Assembly (NCBI GenBank): GCA_023300255.1
Contig: JALZWC010001024.1
Coordinates: 1-5,426 of the forward strand
Origin: Saprospiraceae bacterium
GTDB taxonomy: Bacteria > Bacteroidota > Bacteroidia > Chitinophagales > Saprospiraceae
DNA length: 5,426 bases
Direction: 5' to 3'
Shown: positions 1 to 5,426 of the stretch, in pieces
Position numbering within the stretch: the first letter of the stretch is position 1
Layout of the letters: every line of letters starts with the position of its first letter
Position numbers and translations under genes: made by a program
Notes under the pieces: model-generated
Databases searched by the model: none
Told to the model about the DNA's origin: nothing
What the model saw: only the letters and a program-made list of their open reading frames with translations

Positions 1-2075
1 ATCTTTGCTTCTTTTCGCATTGCTTGCATTAAAGAAGTTCTAATCTGAGACTGTGTAGTTGCAGATGCTTCTTTTCTCAATTGAGGTATATTTAATGGCG
101 CTCCAGCAGCAGGCTTATTCTTAACCTTTACTACATACACCCCACTATTACCAATAATTGGCTGAGAGACACCATTGACAGCTGTATTGAAAGCTGCTGC
201 TATGACTTTAGGTTCATTACCTAAGCCTTGTGTGAATTGAGATTCAAAAGTAACATCTGCTGCCTCTTCTACATCTACACTAAATTGAGACGCTACAGCT
301 GCTAAATTATTATTAGAGATTTTACCTTTGATTAATTCTCCTTTCTTTTGATTTCTTACTTGTGCTTCTATATCGTCTTTGATGTTAGCTAGACTAGGCA
401 TACCTGCTCCTTGAACACTCTTTAAACCAGCAATTACATACTTATTAGCGTAGTATTCTGCTTGATCTTGGAAAGAGTAGACCGTAGGAGATACGCCGTT
501 AATATCTGTATTCGGATCAAAAGCCCATCTAATGATATCTCTTGCATCTGAGCCATTTCCTAAGTTACCTAGTGCATAGTCATTAGACTTTACACTTGGA
601 GAACTCTGTGCAGATAAAACACCATTACTGGCTACAGTCGTATTTAAATCACTTAGATTTCTATTATTCGCTAAGAACTCATTAGCTTCATCAAATATTC
701 TACTCTGTGTATCTTCACTAGGTGTTATCGTTTGATTGATATAAGCTAGTTGTACTCTTTCTGTAGAGTTTCTATATCTTGATAAAGGTTCAATTAAATG
801 CACCCCATACTGTGTTCTAACACTATACAACTGGCCAATATTCCCGAAAGATGCAATATCTCCGTATGCTGGTACAAATTGATTTGGTGGAATATTTTCA
901 TATTTACCGCCGTTTTGAGCACTACCAGGATCTTGACTTAAGCTAGCTGCTAAATCAGCAAAACTTGCACCACCTTCAATAGCTGTTTTGATACTGTCTA
1001 TTCTTTGTTCCGCAGTTGTGAAACTAAGCGGGTCAGCTGCATTGATTAAGATATGTCGAGTTGTAGCAGAATCAGGTATCATCTTTCGATCAACTACCTT
1101 CATTGCTCTATAGCTCTTACCTTCTACAAAAGGACCATAAACTTCACCAATAGATAATGTTCGTGCTTGATTTTGAATATTTGCTGGTAAAGTATTGATA
1201 TCCAACCATTGCTCTGAAGCAGTACCATCGTTAACCTCTGCAAATGCCGCTACATCAGTAGTTGTTCGGAATTGCGTCATGGACTGACTTAATGATGCTC
1301 TTAAGTTAGCAGAATCAGTAGAAGTAGGTAATACGTCAAATACGACATATTCTACTCTTCTAGTTTCTTCATCACTATAGAATTTACCTTTGTTAGCTGT
1401 TAAAAAGCTTTGGTAGTCTGCATCTGTTAAGCTTACTTCACTATCATCAATATCTGCAAAAGGAACCTTTACATAGTCAAGCGTTGCTTTTTGGTTTTTA
1501 TCACCAAAAGTTTGCTCTACCATCCAAGTTGGTGTATACAAGGCTTTAGAAACCATTGTGCTCAACTTATACTGCAAACGATCCTTAATAATTTCCTTTT
1601 CTTGATGTGCCCAATATCTTCGCAAATCAGGAGTCATTGTTCCTCCTTCAATTTGTTGCTTAATTTGGTTCAATTGATTGGCATCCACTTGACCTGTCTG
1701 TGGATTCATGAATCTAGAAGCAATGACAGGACTTGGAGTATTACCAAATTGTAGATCCATCAATTCTTTCTTACTTACGCTTAAGCCTAAATCATCTGCT
1801 TGGTCAGTAACAATTGCTTCTTCTACAAAATAATTCCAAAGAGCACTTCTACGCCCAAAAACGTCAGAGGAGTTACCATATACTAATTGCTCTGCATTTT
1901 GGAATTCATTCCAATCGACTGCTTTGCCATTAATACTTCCTAAAGACATGTTACCGCCGCCGCCGCCTAGTTTGGAGGAGCTCGTCATATCCATAATAAT
2001 GAAGGCTGCTAATGCAAATCCAATGACTATAATCATCAGCCAACTGTTCTTTCTAATCTTTCCTATAAGTGCCAT
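1..2075 (-). CDS. PpiD/SurA-like membrane-anchored peptidyl-prolyl isomerase, C-terminus cut by window edge
   Basis: This is a periplasmic foldase that should catalyse cis-trans isomerisation of proline bonds in envelope proteins. The frame is open from the ATG at 2075 to the left edge, with 691 codons and no stop. Residues 1-11 are basic (MALIGKIRKNS) and 12-28 form one hydrophobic segment, giving an inner-membrane anchor with the rest in the periplasm. Five glycines (37-41) act as a linker. Residues about 43-330 fit a SurA/PpiD N-terminal chaperone region. A parvulin (PPIC) domain spans about 336-432, with the two family histidines in RHILI (H341) and YGVHLI (H426) and the GG of QNGGKY between them. 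A degenerate parvulin-like stretch (GVYVVKVKNK) sits near 640-655. Homologues are about 700 aa, so probably only some ten residues are missing. The start is chosen because the basic-then-hydrophobic anchor begins there; only A-rich sequence precedes it. The family call is firm; the exact orthology (PpiD versus SurA) is not. Confidence 0.93.
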   Translation of the reverse strand, partial: MALIGKIRKNSWLMIIVIGFALAAFIIMDMTSSSKLGGGGGNMSLGSINGKAVDWNEFQNAEQLVYGNSSDVFGRRSALWNYFVEEAIVTDQADDLGLSVSKKELMDLQFGNTPSPVIASRFMNPQTGQVDANQLNQIKQQIEGGTMTPDLRRYWAHQEKEIIKDRLQYKLSTMVSKALYTPTWMVEQTFGDKNQKATLDYVKVPFADIDDSEVSLTDADYQSFLTANKGKFYSDEETRRVEYVVFDVLPTSTDSANLRASLSQSMTQFRTTTDVAAFAEVNDGTASEQWLDINTLPANIQNQARTLSIGEVYGPFVEGKSYRAMKVVDRKMIPDSATTRHILINAADPLSFTTAEQRIDSIKTAIEGGASFADLAASLSQDPGSAQNGGKYENIPPNQFVPAYGDIASFGNIGQLYSVRTQYGVHLIEPLSRYRNSTERVQLAYINQTITPSEDTQSRIFDEANEFLANNRNLSDLNTTVASNGVLSAQSSPSVKSNDYALGNLGNGSDARDIIRWAFDPNTDINGVSPTVYSFQDQAEYYANKYVIAGLKSVQGAGMPSLANIKDDIEAQVRNQKKGELIKGKISNNNLAAVASQFSVDVEEAADVTFESQFTQGLGNEPKVIAAAFNTAVNGVSQPIIGNSGVYVVKVKNKPAAGAPLNIPQLRKEASATTQSQIRTSLMQAMRKEAK
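1953..1967 (-). repeat. GGC triplet run encoding Gly5 linker
   Basis: Four GGC codons plus one GGT encode residues 37-41 of the foldase, directly after the membrane anchor. The tract is GC-rich in an AT-rich gene. Slippage in whole triplets would change linker length without breaking the frame. It is a small feature, certain as sequence; any functional meaning is inference. Confidence 0.6.
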
Positions 2076-2440
2076 CTATATTCTTTTATTAAGTACTTTT
2101 ATAATTATAAGACCAAAGAGTTAAGAAGCGAGAGTAGACATGGATTCGTTTAATAGTCAACGGAATTTCATTGAATTTAACCGAAATTCATCTCTGTTCT
2201 CTATTCTCTGTTCTCTATTCTTAAATAACAAATAGAATCTCTCCATCTATTTACTGTAATTCAATAGAATAGATTGTTTTTTTTACCAAAAAAATCGGAA
2301 TTTTAAAAGATTTGCAAAAATAAGGGCTTTGGATGTTAAAAGCAATGAATTAACACTAGCTGATTGAAGCTTAATTTATAAGTAGGAGGCAAGTCGTCAG
2401 GTGATTTTAAATTAACTATAAGTGATTCGTTTTCAATACG
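2076..2440. other. 365-bp AT-rich intergenic region between AAA+ ATPase and foldase genes
   Basis: I see no credible coding frame here. The 2130-2222 part is a diverged copy of the hairpin repeat described separately. The rest (2223-2440) is AT-rich, with a T8 run at 2277-2284 followed closely by an A7 run, a TATAATTATA palindrome at 2100-2109, and a short inverted repeat TGTTAA/TTAACA (2334-2339 and 2350-2355). A promoter for the foldase is expected in this region. Just upstream of its start, on the minus strand, TTTGG near 2113-2117 and AT-rich sequence after it are the only weak candidates, and no good TAnnTTTG box is present. No GC-rich stem with a U-run was found after the ATPase stop codon at 2441. 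Confidence 0.6.
2130..2222. repeat. Diverged third copy of the heptad-arm hairpin repeat
   Basis: The core at 2143-2195 aligns with the cores at 3562-3615 and beyond with about one indel and scattered substitutions; both share the order GATT..CGTTT, TAGTC, TTTCAT or CTCAT, TTTAA and CATCTCT. A pyrimidine-rich arm follows (2190-2222), made of CTCTRTT-type heptads. A shortened purine-rich left arm, GAGAGTAGACAT, lies at 2130-2141. Inside the core, GAATTTC (2163-2169) and GAAATTC (2183-2189) form a 7-bp inner stem. It has the same orientation as the two copies at 3529-3732, so the ATPase gene lies between related direct repeats. It ends 54 nt upstream of the foldase start. Function is unknown; it is not recognised as a named element. 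Confidence 0.75.
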
Positions 2441-3517
2441 TTATATTAATTCTATGCAGGCTCTATATAAATCCCCCCAGTTTTCTCGATCTTTAGCTAC
2501 CGTTTCTAGATATTCTAACCAAATTTGTTTGTCTTGCACAGGATCTTTTACAATTGCTCCTGTGATACCTGCAGCTAGGTCAGATGCCTTCAAAATACCA
2601 TCTCCAAAGTGGGTTGCTAAGGCTTGACCACTGTTGATAACGGAGATCGCTTCTGCTGTACTTAGTGTACTGCTGGGTGATTTCAATTTTGTGCGATTAT
2701 CTTCTGTTTTTCCACTTCGAAGTTCTCTGAAGATAGTCACTAGTCGCTTAATCTCTTCTATTGGAGCAGGAATGTCTGGTAATTCTAATGATTTACTCAA
2801 TTGTTGCACTCTATTTTTTACGATCGTGATTTCTTCTTCTATTTCTTTTGGTAAGGGTAAGACCACTGTATTGAAACGTCTTCTTAGGGCGCTCGATAAT
2901 TCATTAACACCTTTATCTCGATCATTTGCGGTAGCAATGATATTAAATCCTCTGATTGCTTGAATCTCTGTGTTTAATTCTGGAACAGGTAAGAGTTTTT
3001 CTGATAGTAAAGTGATTAAGGTATCTTGTACATCAGAGGGAATTCTTGTTAATTCTTCTACTCTTGCTATCTTTCCTGCTTTCATAGCCGTAAGTACTGG
3101 GCTGGGAACTAAGGCGCCTTCACTAGGGCCTTCTGCTATTAACTTTGCATAATTCCAACCATATCTGATCGCTTCTTCTCCCAATCCTGCCGTTCCTTGT
3201 ACGAGCAAAGTAGAGTCGCCAGAAATCGCCGCCGCTAAATGCTCTGATACCCAAGTCTTTGCCGTACCTGGTACGCCCATTAATAACAATGCTCGATCGG
3301 TGACTAAAGTGGCGACAGCTACTTCTATCAATCGACGATTCCCATAATATTTGGGTTCAATTGTTACCCCTTTTTCTATTTTTCCTCCCATGATATAGTT
3401 GACGACGGCCCATGGCGAAAGCAGCCAATTGGTAGGCTTTGGTCGATCATCTATTTTCTTTAACTGCTTTAGTTCTTTAGCATATTGCGTTTCCGCATGT
3501 GGACGAAGTTGTTCCAT
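2441..3517 (-). CDS. MoxR-type AAA+ ATPase (YehL-like, DUF5691-associated)
   Basis: This is a cytoplasmic AAA+ ATPase of 358 aa that probably remodels or activates a partner, usually a VWA-domain protein, using ATP. The Walker A motif is GVPGTAKT (81-88). Walker B is IARVEE (150-155), with glutamate where most AAA+ proteins have aspartate before the catalytic Glu. Sensor 1 is IATAND with N198. Arginine-finger candidates are the RRR at 212-214 in ALRRRF. The lid region (about 240-350) has STLSTAEA (283-290) where MoxR proteins often carry a sensor-2 Arg; I see none there. ELTRIPSDVQDTL after Walker B is typical of the YehL-like branch. The N-terminal 55 residues, basic and amphipathic, precede the AAA core. 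The ATG at 3517 follows an A-rich stretch (AAAATAAAAAC) that begins where a long hairpin repeat ends. It lies 225 bp downstream of the DUF5691 gene on the same strand, its common genomic partner. The usual DUF5682 and VWA genes do not follow. The fold is certain; the substrate is unknown. Confidence 0.95.
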   Translation of the reverse strand: MEQLRPHAETQYAKELKQLKKIDDRPKPTNWLLSPWAVVNYIMGGKIEKGVTIEPKYYGNRRLIEVAVATLVTDRALLLMGVPGTAKTWVSEHLAAAISGDSTLLVQGTAGLGEEAIRYGWNYAKLIAEGPSEGALVPSPVLTAMKAGKIARVEELTRIPSDVQDTLITLLSEKLLPVPELNTEIQAIRGFNIIATANDRDKGVNELSSALRRRFNTVVLPLPKEIEEEITIVKNRVQQLSKSLELPDIPAPIEEIKRLVTIFRELRSGKTEDNRTKLKSPSSTLSTAEAISVINSGQALATHFGDGILKASDLAAGITGAIVKDPVQDKQIWLEYLETVAKDRENWGDLYRACIELI

Positions 3518-3557
3518 GTTTTTATTTTAGAGTAGAGAATAGAGAGCAGAGAATAGA

Positions 3558-3635
3558 GATTGATTTCGTTTTTAGTCGATGAAAATCTCATTATTCTTAA
3601 ACGGATTCCATCTCTACTCTCTATTCTCTGCTCTC
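3558..3635. repeat. Core copy 1 of the composite repeat
   Basis: It comprises a core starting GATTGATTTCGTTTTT and a right arm of pyrimidine heptads ending in CTGCTCTC. It matches copy 2 (3650-3727) at 71 of 78 positions by my count. It is the only copy that keeps a long purine-rich left arm, and so the only one able to fold into a closed long hairpin on its own. Confidence 0.85.
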
Positions 3636-3649
3636 GTGCCAGCGTGTAA

Positions 3650-3727
3650 GATTGATTTCTTTTTTAGTCGATGAAAATCCTATTGTTTTTAAACGGATTC
3701 CATCTCTGCTCTCTATTCTCTACTCTC
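3650..3727. repeat. Core copy 2 of the composite repeat
   Basis: This is a direct repeat of copy 1 without its own purine-rich left arm. Its right arm continues in heptads to about 3732 and ends close to the DUF5691 stop codon (TAA at 3745-3743). This right arm pairs perfectly over 24 bp with the left arm of copy 1, so both copies can be enclosed in one large stem-loop. Confidence 0.85.
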
Positions 3728-3742
3728 TATTCTAGAAAAAAA

Positions 3743-5263
3743 TTATTTTGCTAATTCTATCAGCACCGCTCTACGAAAGCTCAAGGTATTTAAAAATCGT
3801 TGAATATCCGACTCCCAACCAGCCCAACCTTTTTGATCGACTAACCAAAGCTCACTCATTTTTGGGTGAAGACTAGGATCAATCGCATAGGCAGCCTGAT
3901 TTTTTAATAAATTTCTATATTCCATCCCACTATAAGAAAAACTTGGATTTCTTCGAATCCATTCTTGTAGTCGTTGCATAAGGATCAAACTGATTGGTTT
4001 GCTCCAATTTTGATGATCTATCTGTAATAAGAGCATCAATGGAGCATGTTCATCAGGCATTACCTTAGTCGCTTGTAGTTTTTTATAGACCAACTCATTA
4101 AATAAATCATTCGGAAAAGCCTCGAAAATTGGCTTCATTATTAGGGCTTGCCAATTTTCTTGTAAATAGGTGTTATACCAAAAATGAACGATCGCCTGTA
4201 TCCATTCCTTAGATTGGTGTAAGGCGACGGCCTTGATGATCGCATTGACTAGAAATAGCGAACGGTCACTATTAGCAAATAGTTTGATGATTTGTGCAGG
4301 ACTAGCGTTAAAATGTTTTTCCCAAAAAGAGGGGGCGACGATCTCCATCATTTGCGCTAACATATTCACTTCTGCTTTGGAAGAAACTCCTTTTTTCTTA
4401 GGATCAATACCATCTCTTATTAATGCTTTATTGTTGGCTTCTGGTAAAGACAAAATAATGGTCTCTTCTTTTTTAACAAAAGTAACGAGCTTTACTAATT
4501 CTGTTTGCAAACGTTGGTGTAGTTGACTTTCTGGTAACTGTATTAATAAATCTCTAGCTATTGTTCGAATCTCTTTTCTTTTATAATTTAAACATTCCTC
4601 TAAAAAGGATTCATCATTTATAGATAAACCAATAGATAGGACTTTTAAAAGTGGGGCTTTTTCTTTGACGCTATCTGTCTTCCAAGTAGATTGTAATAAG
4701 GCTAAGCCTTCGACAGGATTTGTTCGTCTACTCTTTTTTAGTAAGGATAATCGAAGTTCTTTAGAACCTATATTCCAATCAGTTATATTATAATCTGAGC
4801 GTAGCTTATTCCATGCAGGATTTAGCGGAAGTAGCCACTTACCCCTTTCTCCAATACTGTTTTCTAATTGGCTCCAAAGTGTTTCCTCTTTTAAAGACTT
4901 CTCAAAAAGGGGCGGCAATAATTCTGGTGGAATACATTTTTTATTAGCTTGCATTCCTTCAATAAATTCTGGAATTAACTTTGGATGTTTTTCTAAGATG
5001 GTTGCTAAGTGTTGTCTAGATTTGTTGGAGCAAGCTTGCTGGCTAATTTCTTTACTGGGAGTTAATAATTCCCCATTCCATTCTTTCGGCTGCCACCCTG
5101 CTTTTTGTAAGGGGGCATAGTAGGCTACTGCTTCTAGTATTGTTTTTGTGATTTCTTGACCAGTATTTATACCTTTAGCAGTCAATGCTTCTTGCATCTC
5201 GGCGGTAAGGGTACTTCTTTCCGTCCCTAGTAAGGCTGTTTTTACTAGTTGTTTCCAGATCAT
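3743..5263 (-). CDS. DUF5691 family protein, partner of MoxR-type AAA+ ATPase
   Basis: This is a 506-aa, probably cytoplasmic protein of the DUF5691 type; its biochemical role is unknown. Recognition rests on the opening IWKQLVKTALLGTER (2-16), the GERGKWLLPLNPAW block (138-151), the RRTNPVEGLALLQSTW segment (179-194) and the DESFLEECL...RKEIRTIARDLLIQLPES stretch (217-246). The last two look like helical, HEAT-like repeats. There is no signal peptide, no membrane segment and no recognisable catalytic motif. The ATG at 5263 is preferred because the family motif begins there. An upstream GTG at 5332 would add 23 cysteine- and tyrosine-rich residues that are just a translation of the palindromic repeat. 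The gene sits 225 bp upstream of the MoxR-type ATPase on the same strand, as its relatives usually do. This suggests a shared complex or pathway, but a long repeat separates the two, so co-transcription is likely rather than shown. I identify the family from memory of its motifs. Confidence 0.85.
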   Translation of the reverse strand: MIWKQLVKTALLGTERSTLTAEMQEALTAKGINTGQEITKTILEAVAYYAPLQKAGWQPKEWNGELLTPSKEISQQACSNKSRQHLATILEKHPKLIPEFIEGMQANKKCIPPELLPPLFEKSLKEETLWSQLENSIGERGKWLLPLNPAWNKLRSDYNITDWNIGSKELRLSLLKKSRRTNPVEGLALLQSTWKTDSVKEKAPLLKVLSIGLSINDESFLEECLNYKRKEIRTIARDLLIQLPESQLHQRLQTELVKLVTFVKKEETIILSLPEANNKALIRDGIDPKKKGVSSKAEVNMLAQMMEIVAPSFWEKHFNASPAQIIKLFANSDRSLFLVNAIIKAVALHQSKEWIQAIVHFWYNTYLQENWQALIMKPIFEAFPNDLFNELVYKKLQATKVMPDEHAPLMLLLQIDHQNWSKPISLILMQRLQEWIRRNPSFSYSGMEYRNLLKNQAAYAIDPSLHPKMSELWLVDQKGWAGWESDIQRFLNTLSFRRAVLIELAK

Positions 5264-5267
5264 TTTA

Positions 5268-5275
5268 CAAATGTA
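5268..5275 (-). promoter_or_regulatory. Possible Bacteroidota -7 promoter box next to the DUF5691 start
   Basis: On the minus strand TACATTTG matches the Bacteroidota -7 consensus TAnnTTTG exactly and ends 4 nt before the ATG at 5263. If used, transcription would begin at or next to the start codon, giving a leaderless or nearly leaderless mRNA. No TTG is seen at the expected -33 distance, where the palindrome begins, so this may be chance in AT-rich DNA. Confidence 0.25.
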
Positions 5276-5288
5276 AGGAATGTTTTGT

Positions 5289-5362
5289 TTAACCACATAG
5301 GTACATAGGTCACATAGGTATGAGTATGACACACTATGTGACCTATGTACCTATGTGGTTAA
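5289..5362. repeat. Perfect 29-bp inverted repeat built of ACATAGGT octamers
   Basis: Arms 5289-5317 and 5334-5362 are perfect reverse complements with a 16-nt loop (5318-5333). The left arm contains ACATAGGT at 5295-5302 and 5303-5310, and again at 5312-5319 after a single inserted C; the right arm carries the complement. The element ends 25 nt upstream of the DUF5691 ATG. There is no U-run directly after the stem in either direction, so a simple intrinsic terminator is not supported. It differs in sequence from the heptad repeats elsewhere in the window but has the same design, short tandem units arranged as a hairpin. Confidence 0.92.
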
Positions 5363-5426
5363 CAATTCTACATCGTTTTTAGTACAATTATAAAATATAA
5401 ATATGGTAATAAAATACTTTTCTATA
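5363..5426. other. AT-rich right edge, possibly the start of a neighbouring gene
   Basis: This stretch has no assignable feature. An ATG at 5403 on the plus strand opens eight codons (MVIKYFSI) to the window end after an A-rich leader, so a divergent gene could begin here. On the minus strand, a frame open from the edge stops at 5390-5388 after 12 codons and could equally be a gene end. Both are too short to judge. Confidence 0.2.

Larger units (their letters stand above)
3529..3732. repeat. Composite hairpin repeat with heptad-built arms and two core copies
   Basis: This element fills nearly all of the gap between the DUF5691 and ATPase genes. The left arm (3529-3560) is purine-rich and built from heptads alternating AGAGYAG and AGAATAG. 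The outer arms 3529-3552 and 3703-3726 are perfect 24-bp reverse complements. An alternative 18-bp perfect pairing joins 3542-3559 with 3618-3635. Two core-plus-right-arm copies, 3558-3635 and 3650-3727, align without gaps at a 92-bp offset with 7 differences in 78 positions. A 14-nt unrelated spacer (3636-3649) replaces the left arm of copy 2. Each core also holds a weaker inner stem, for example GATGAAAATC (3578-3587) with GGATTCCATC (3603-3612). In the transcript the structure ends 11 nt before the ATPase ATG. It resembles REP- or MITE-like hairpin repeats, or cyanobacterial heptameric STRR repeats, in style only. Confidence 0.9.

Noticed and set aside
1491..1754. Plus-strand open frame of 87 codons
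   Set aside because: It lies wholly antisense to the foldase gene, has no family resemblance, and its composition is that of a shadow frame.
1924..2124. Plus-strand open frame of 66 codons with hydrophobic stretches
   Set aside because: It is antisense to the start of the foldase gene; its hydrophobicity mirrors the membrane anchor and the proline run mirrors the glycine codons.
2270..2300. Terminator for the ATPase transcript at the T8/A7 tracts
   Set aside because: The potential stem is purely A-T with a very short loop, lies about 140 bp past the stop and has no GC-rich part.
2634..3152. Two plus-strand open frames (2634-2963 and 2970-3152)
   Set aside because: Both are antisense to the clearly conserved AAA+ core, including the region of the sensor 1 and Walker B motifs.
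3529..3732. CRISPR array
   Set aside because: There are only two core copies with one 14-nt spacer, plus inverted arms and no cas gene, which does not fit repeat-spacer architecture.
3529..3742. Intrinsic terminator after DUF5691
   Set aside because: On the minus strand the T7 run comes before the hairpin, directly after the stop codon, and an A-rich stretch rather than a U-run follows it.
4233..4526. Plus-strand open frame of 97 codons
   Set aside because: It is antisense to the DUF5691 gene with no start context or recognisable motif.
5289..5362. Bidirectional terminator or operator
   Set aside because: No U-run flanks the stem on either side, and the internal octamer tandem structure favours a repeat-family element; an operator role cannot be excluded but has no positive support.

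Overview
The window is low-GC DNA, apparently from a member of the Bacteroidota. The main evidence is a long, membrane-anchored PpiD/SurA-like peptidyl-prolyl isomerase whose N-terminus is of the type seen in that phylum. A-rich regions without a clear Shine-Dalgarno sequence precede the starts, which agrees. Placement near Saprospiria/Chitinophagia is only an impression. All three protein genes lie on the minus strand, so transcription runs from high to low coordinates.

Layout in transcription order: (1) 5264-5426 is an upstream non-coding stretch holding a perfect 29-bp inverted repeat built from the octamer ACATAGGT. (2) 3743-5263 encodes a DUF5691-family protein of 506 aa; an upstream extension of this frame into the palindrome is rejected. 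(3) 3518-3742 is an intergenic region filled almost entirely by a composite repeat. It has heptad-built purine/pyrimidine arms and two 78-bp core copies 92 bp apart. (4) 2441-3517 encodes a MoxR-type AAA+ ATPase of 358 aa. (5) 2076-2440 is a 365-bp AT-rich intergenic region carrying a third, diverged copy of the same repeat. (6) 1-2075 encodes the PpiD-like foldase, which runs off the left edge with 691 codons visible.

The DUF5691 and AAA+ genes look like part of the widespread but poorly understood MoxR-AAA / DUF5691 / DUF5682 / VWA / SWIM-zinc-finger neighbourhood (related to E. coli yehL-yehM-yehP-yehQ). In such systems the ATPase is thought to act as a chaperone-like remodeller with a VWA partner. 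Here the DUF5682 and VWA partners do not follow the ATPase; the next gene is the unrelated foldase, so the set is incomplete or scattered. The foldase probably acts in envelope protein folding and has no evident functional link to the pair.

The most unusual feature is not a gene. Each of the three start codons has a hairpin-forming element made of very short tandem units just upstream: gaps of 25 nt for DUF5691, 11 nt for the ATPase and 54 nt for the foldase. Two unrelated unit families are used. No RNA genes, CRISPR array, insertion sequence or convincing intrinsic terminator was seen.
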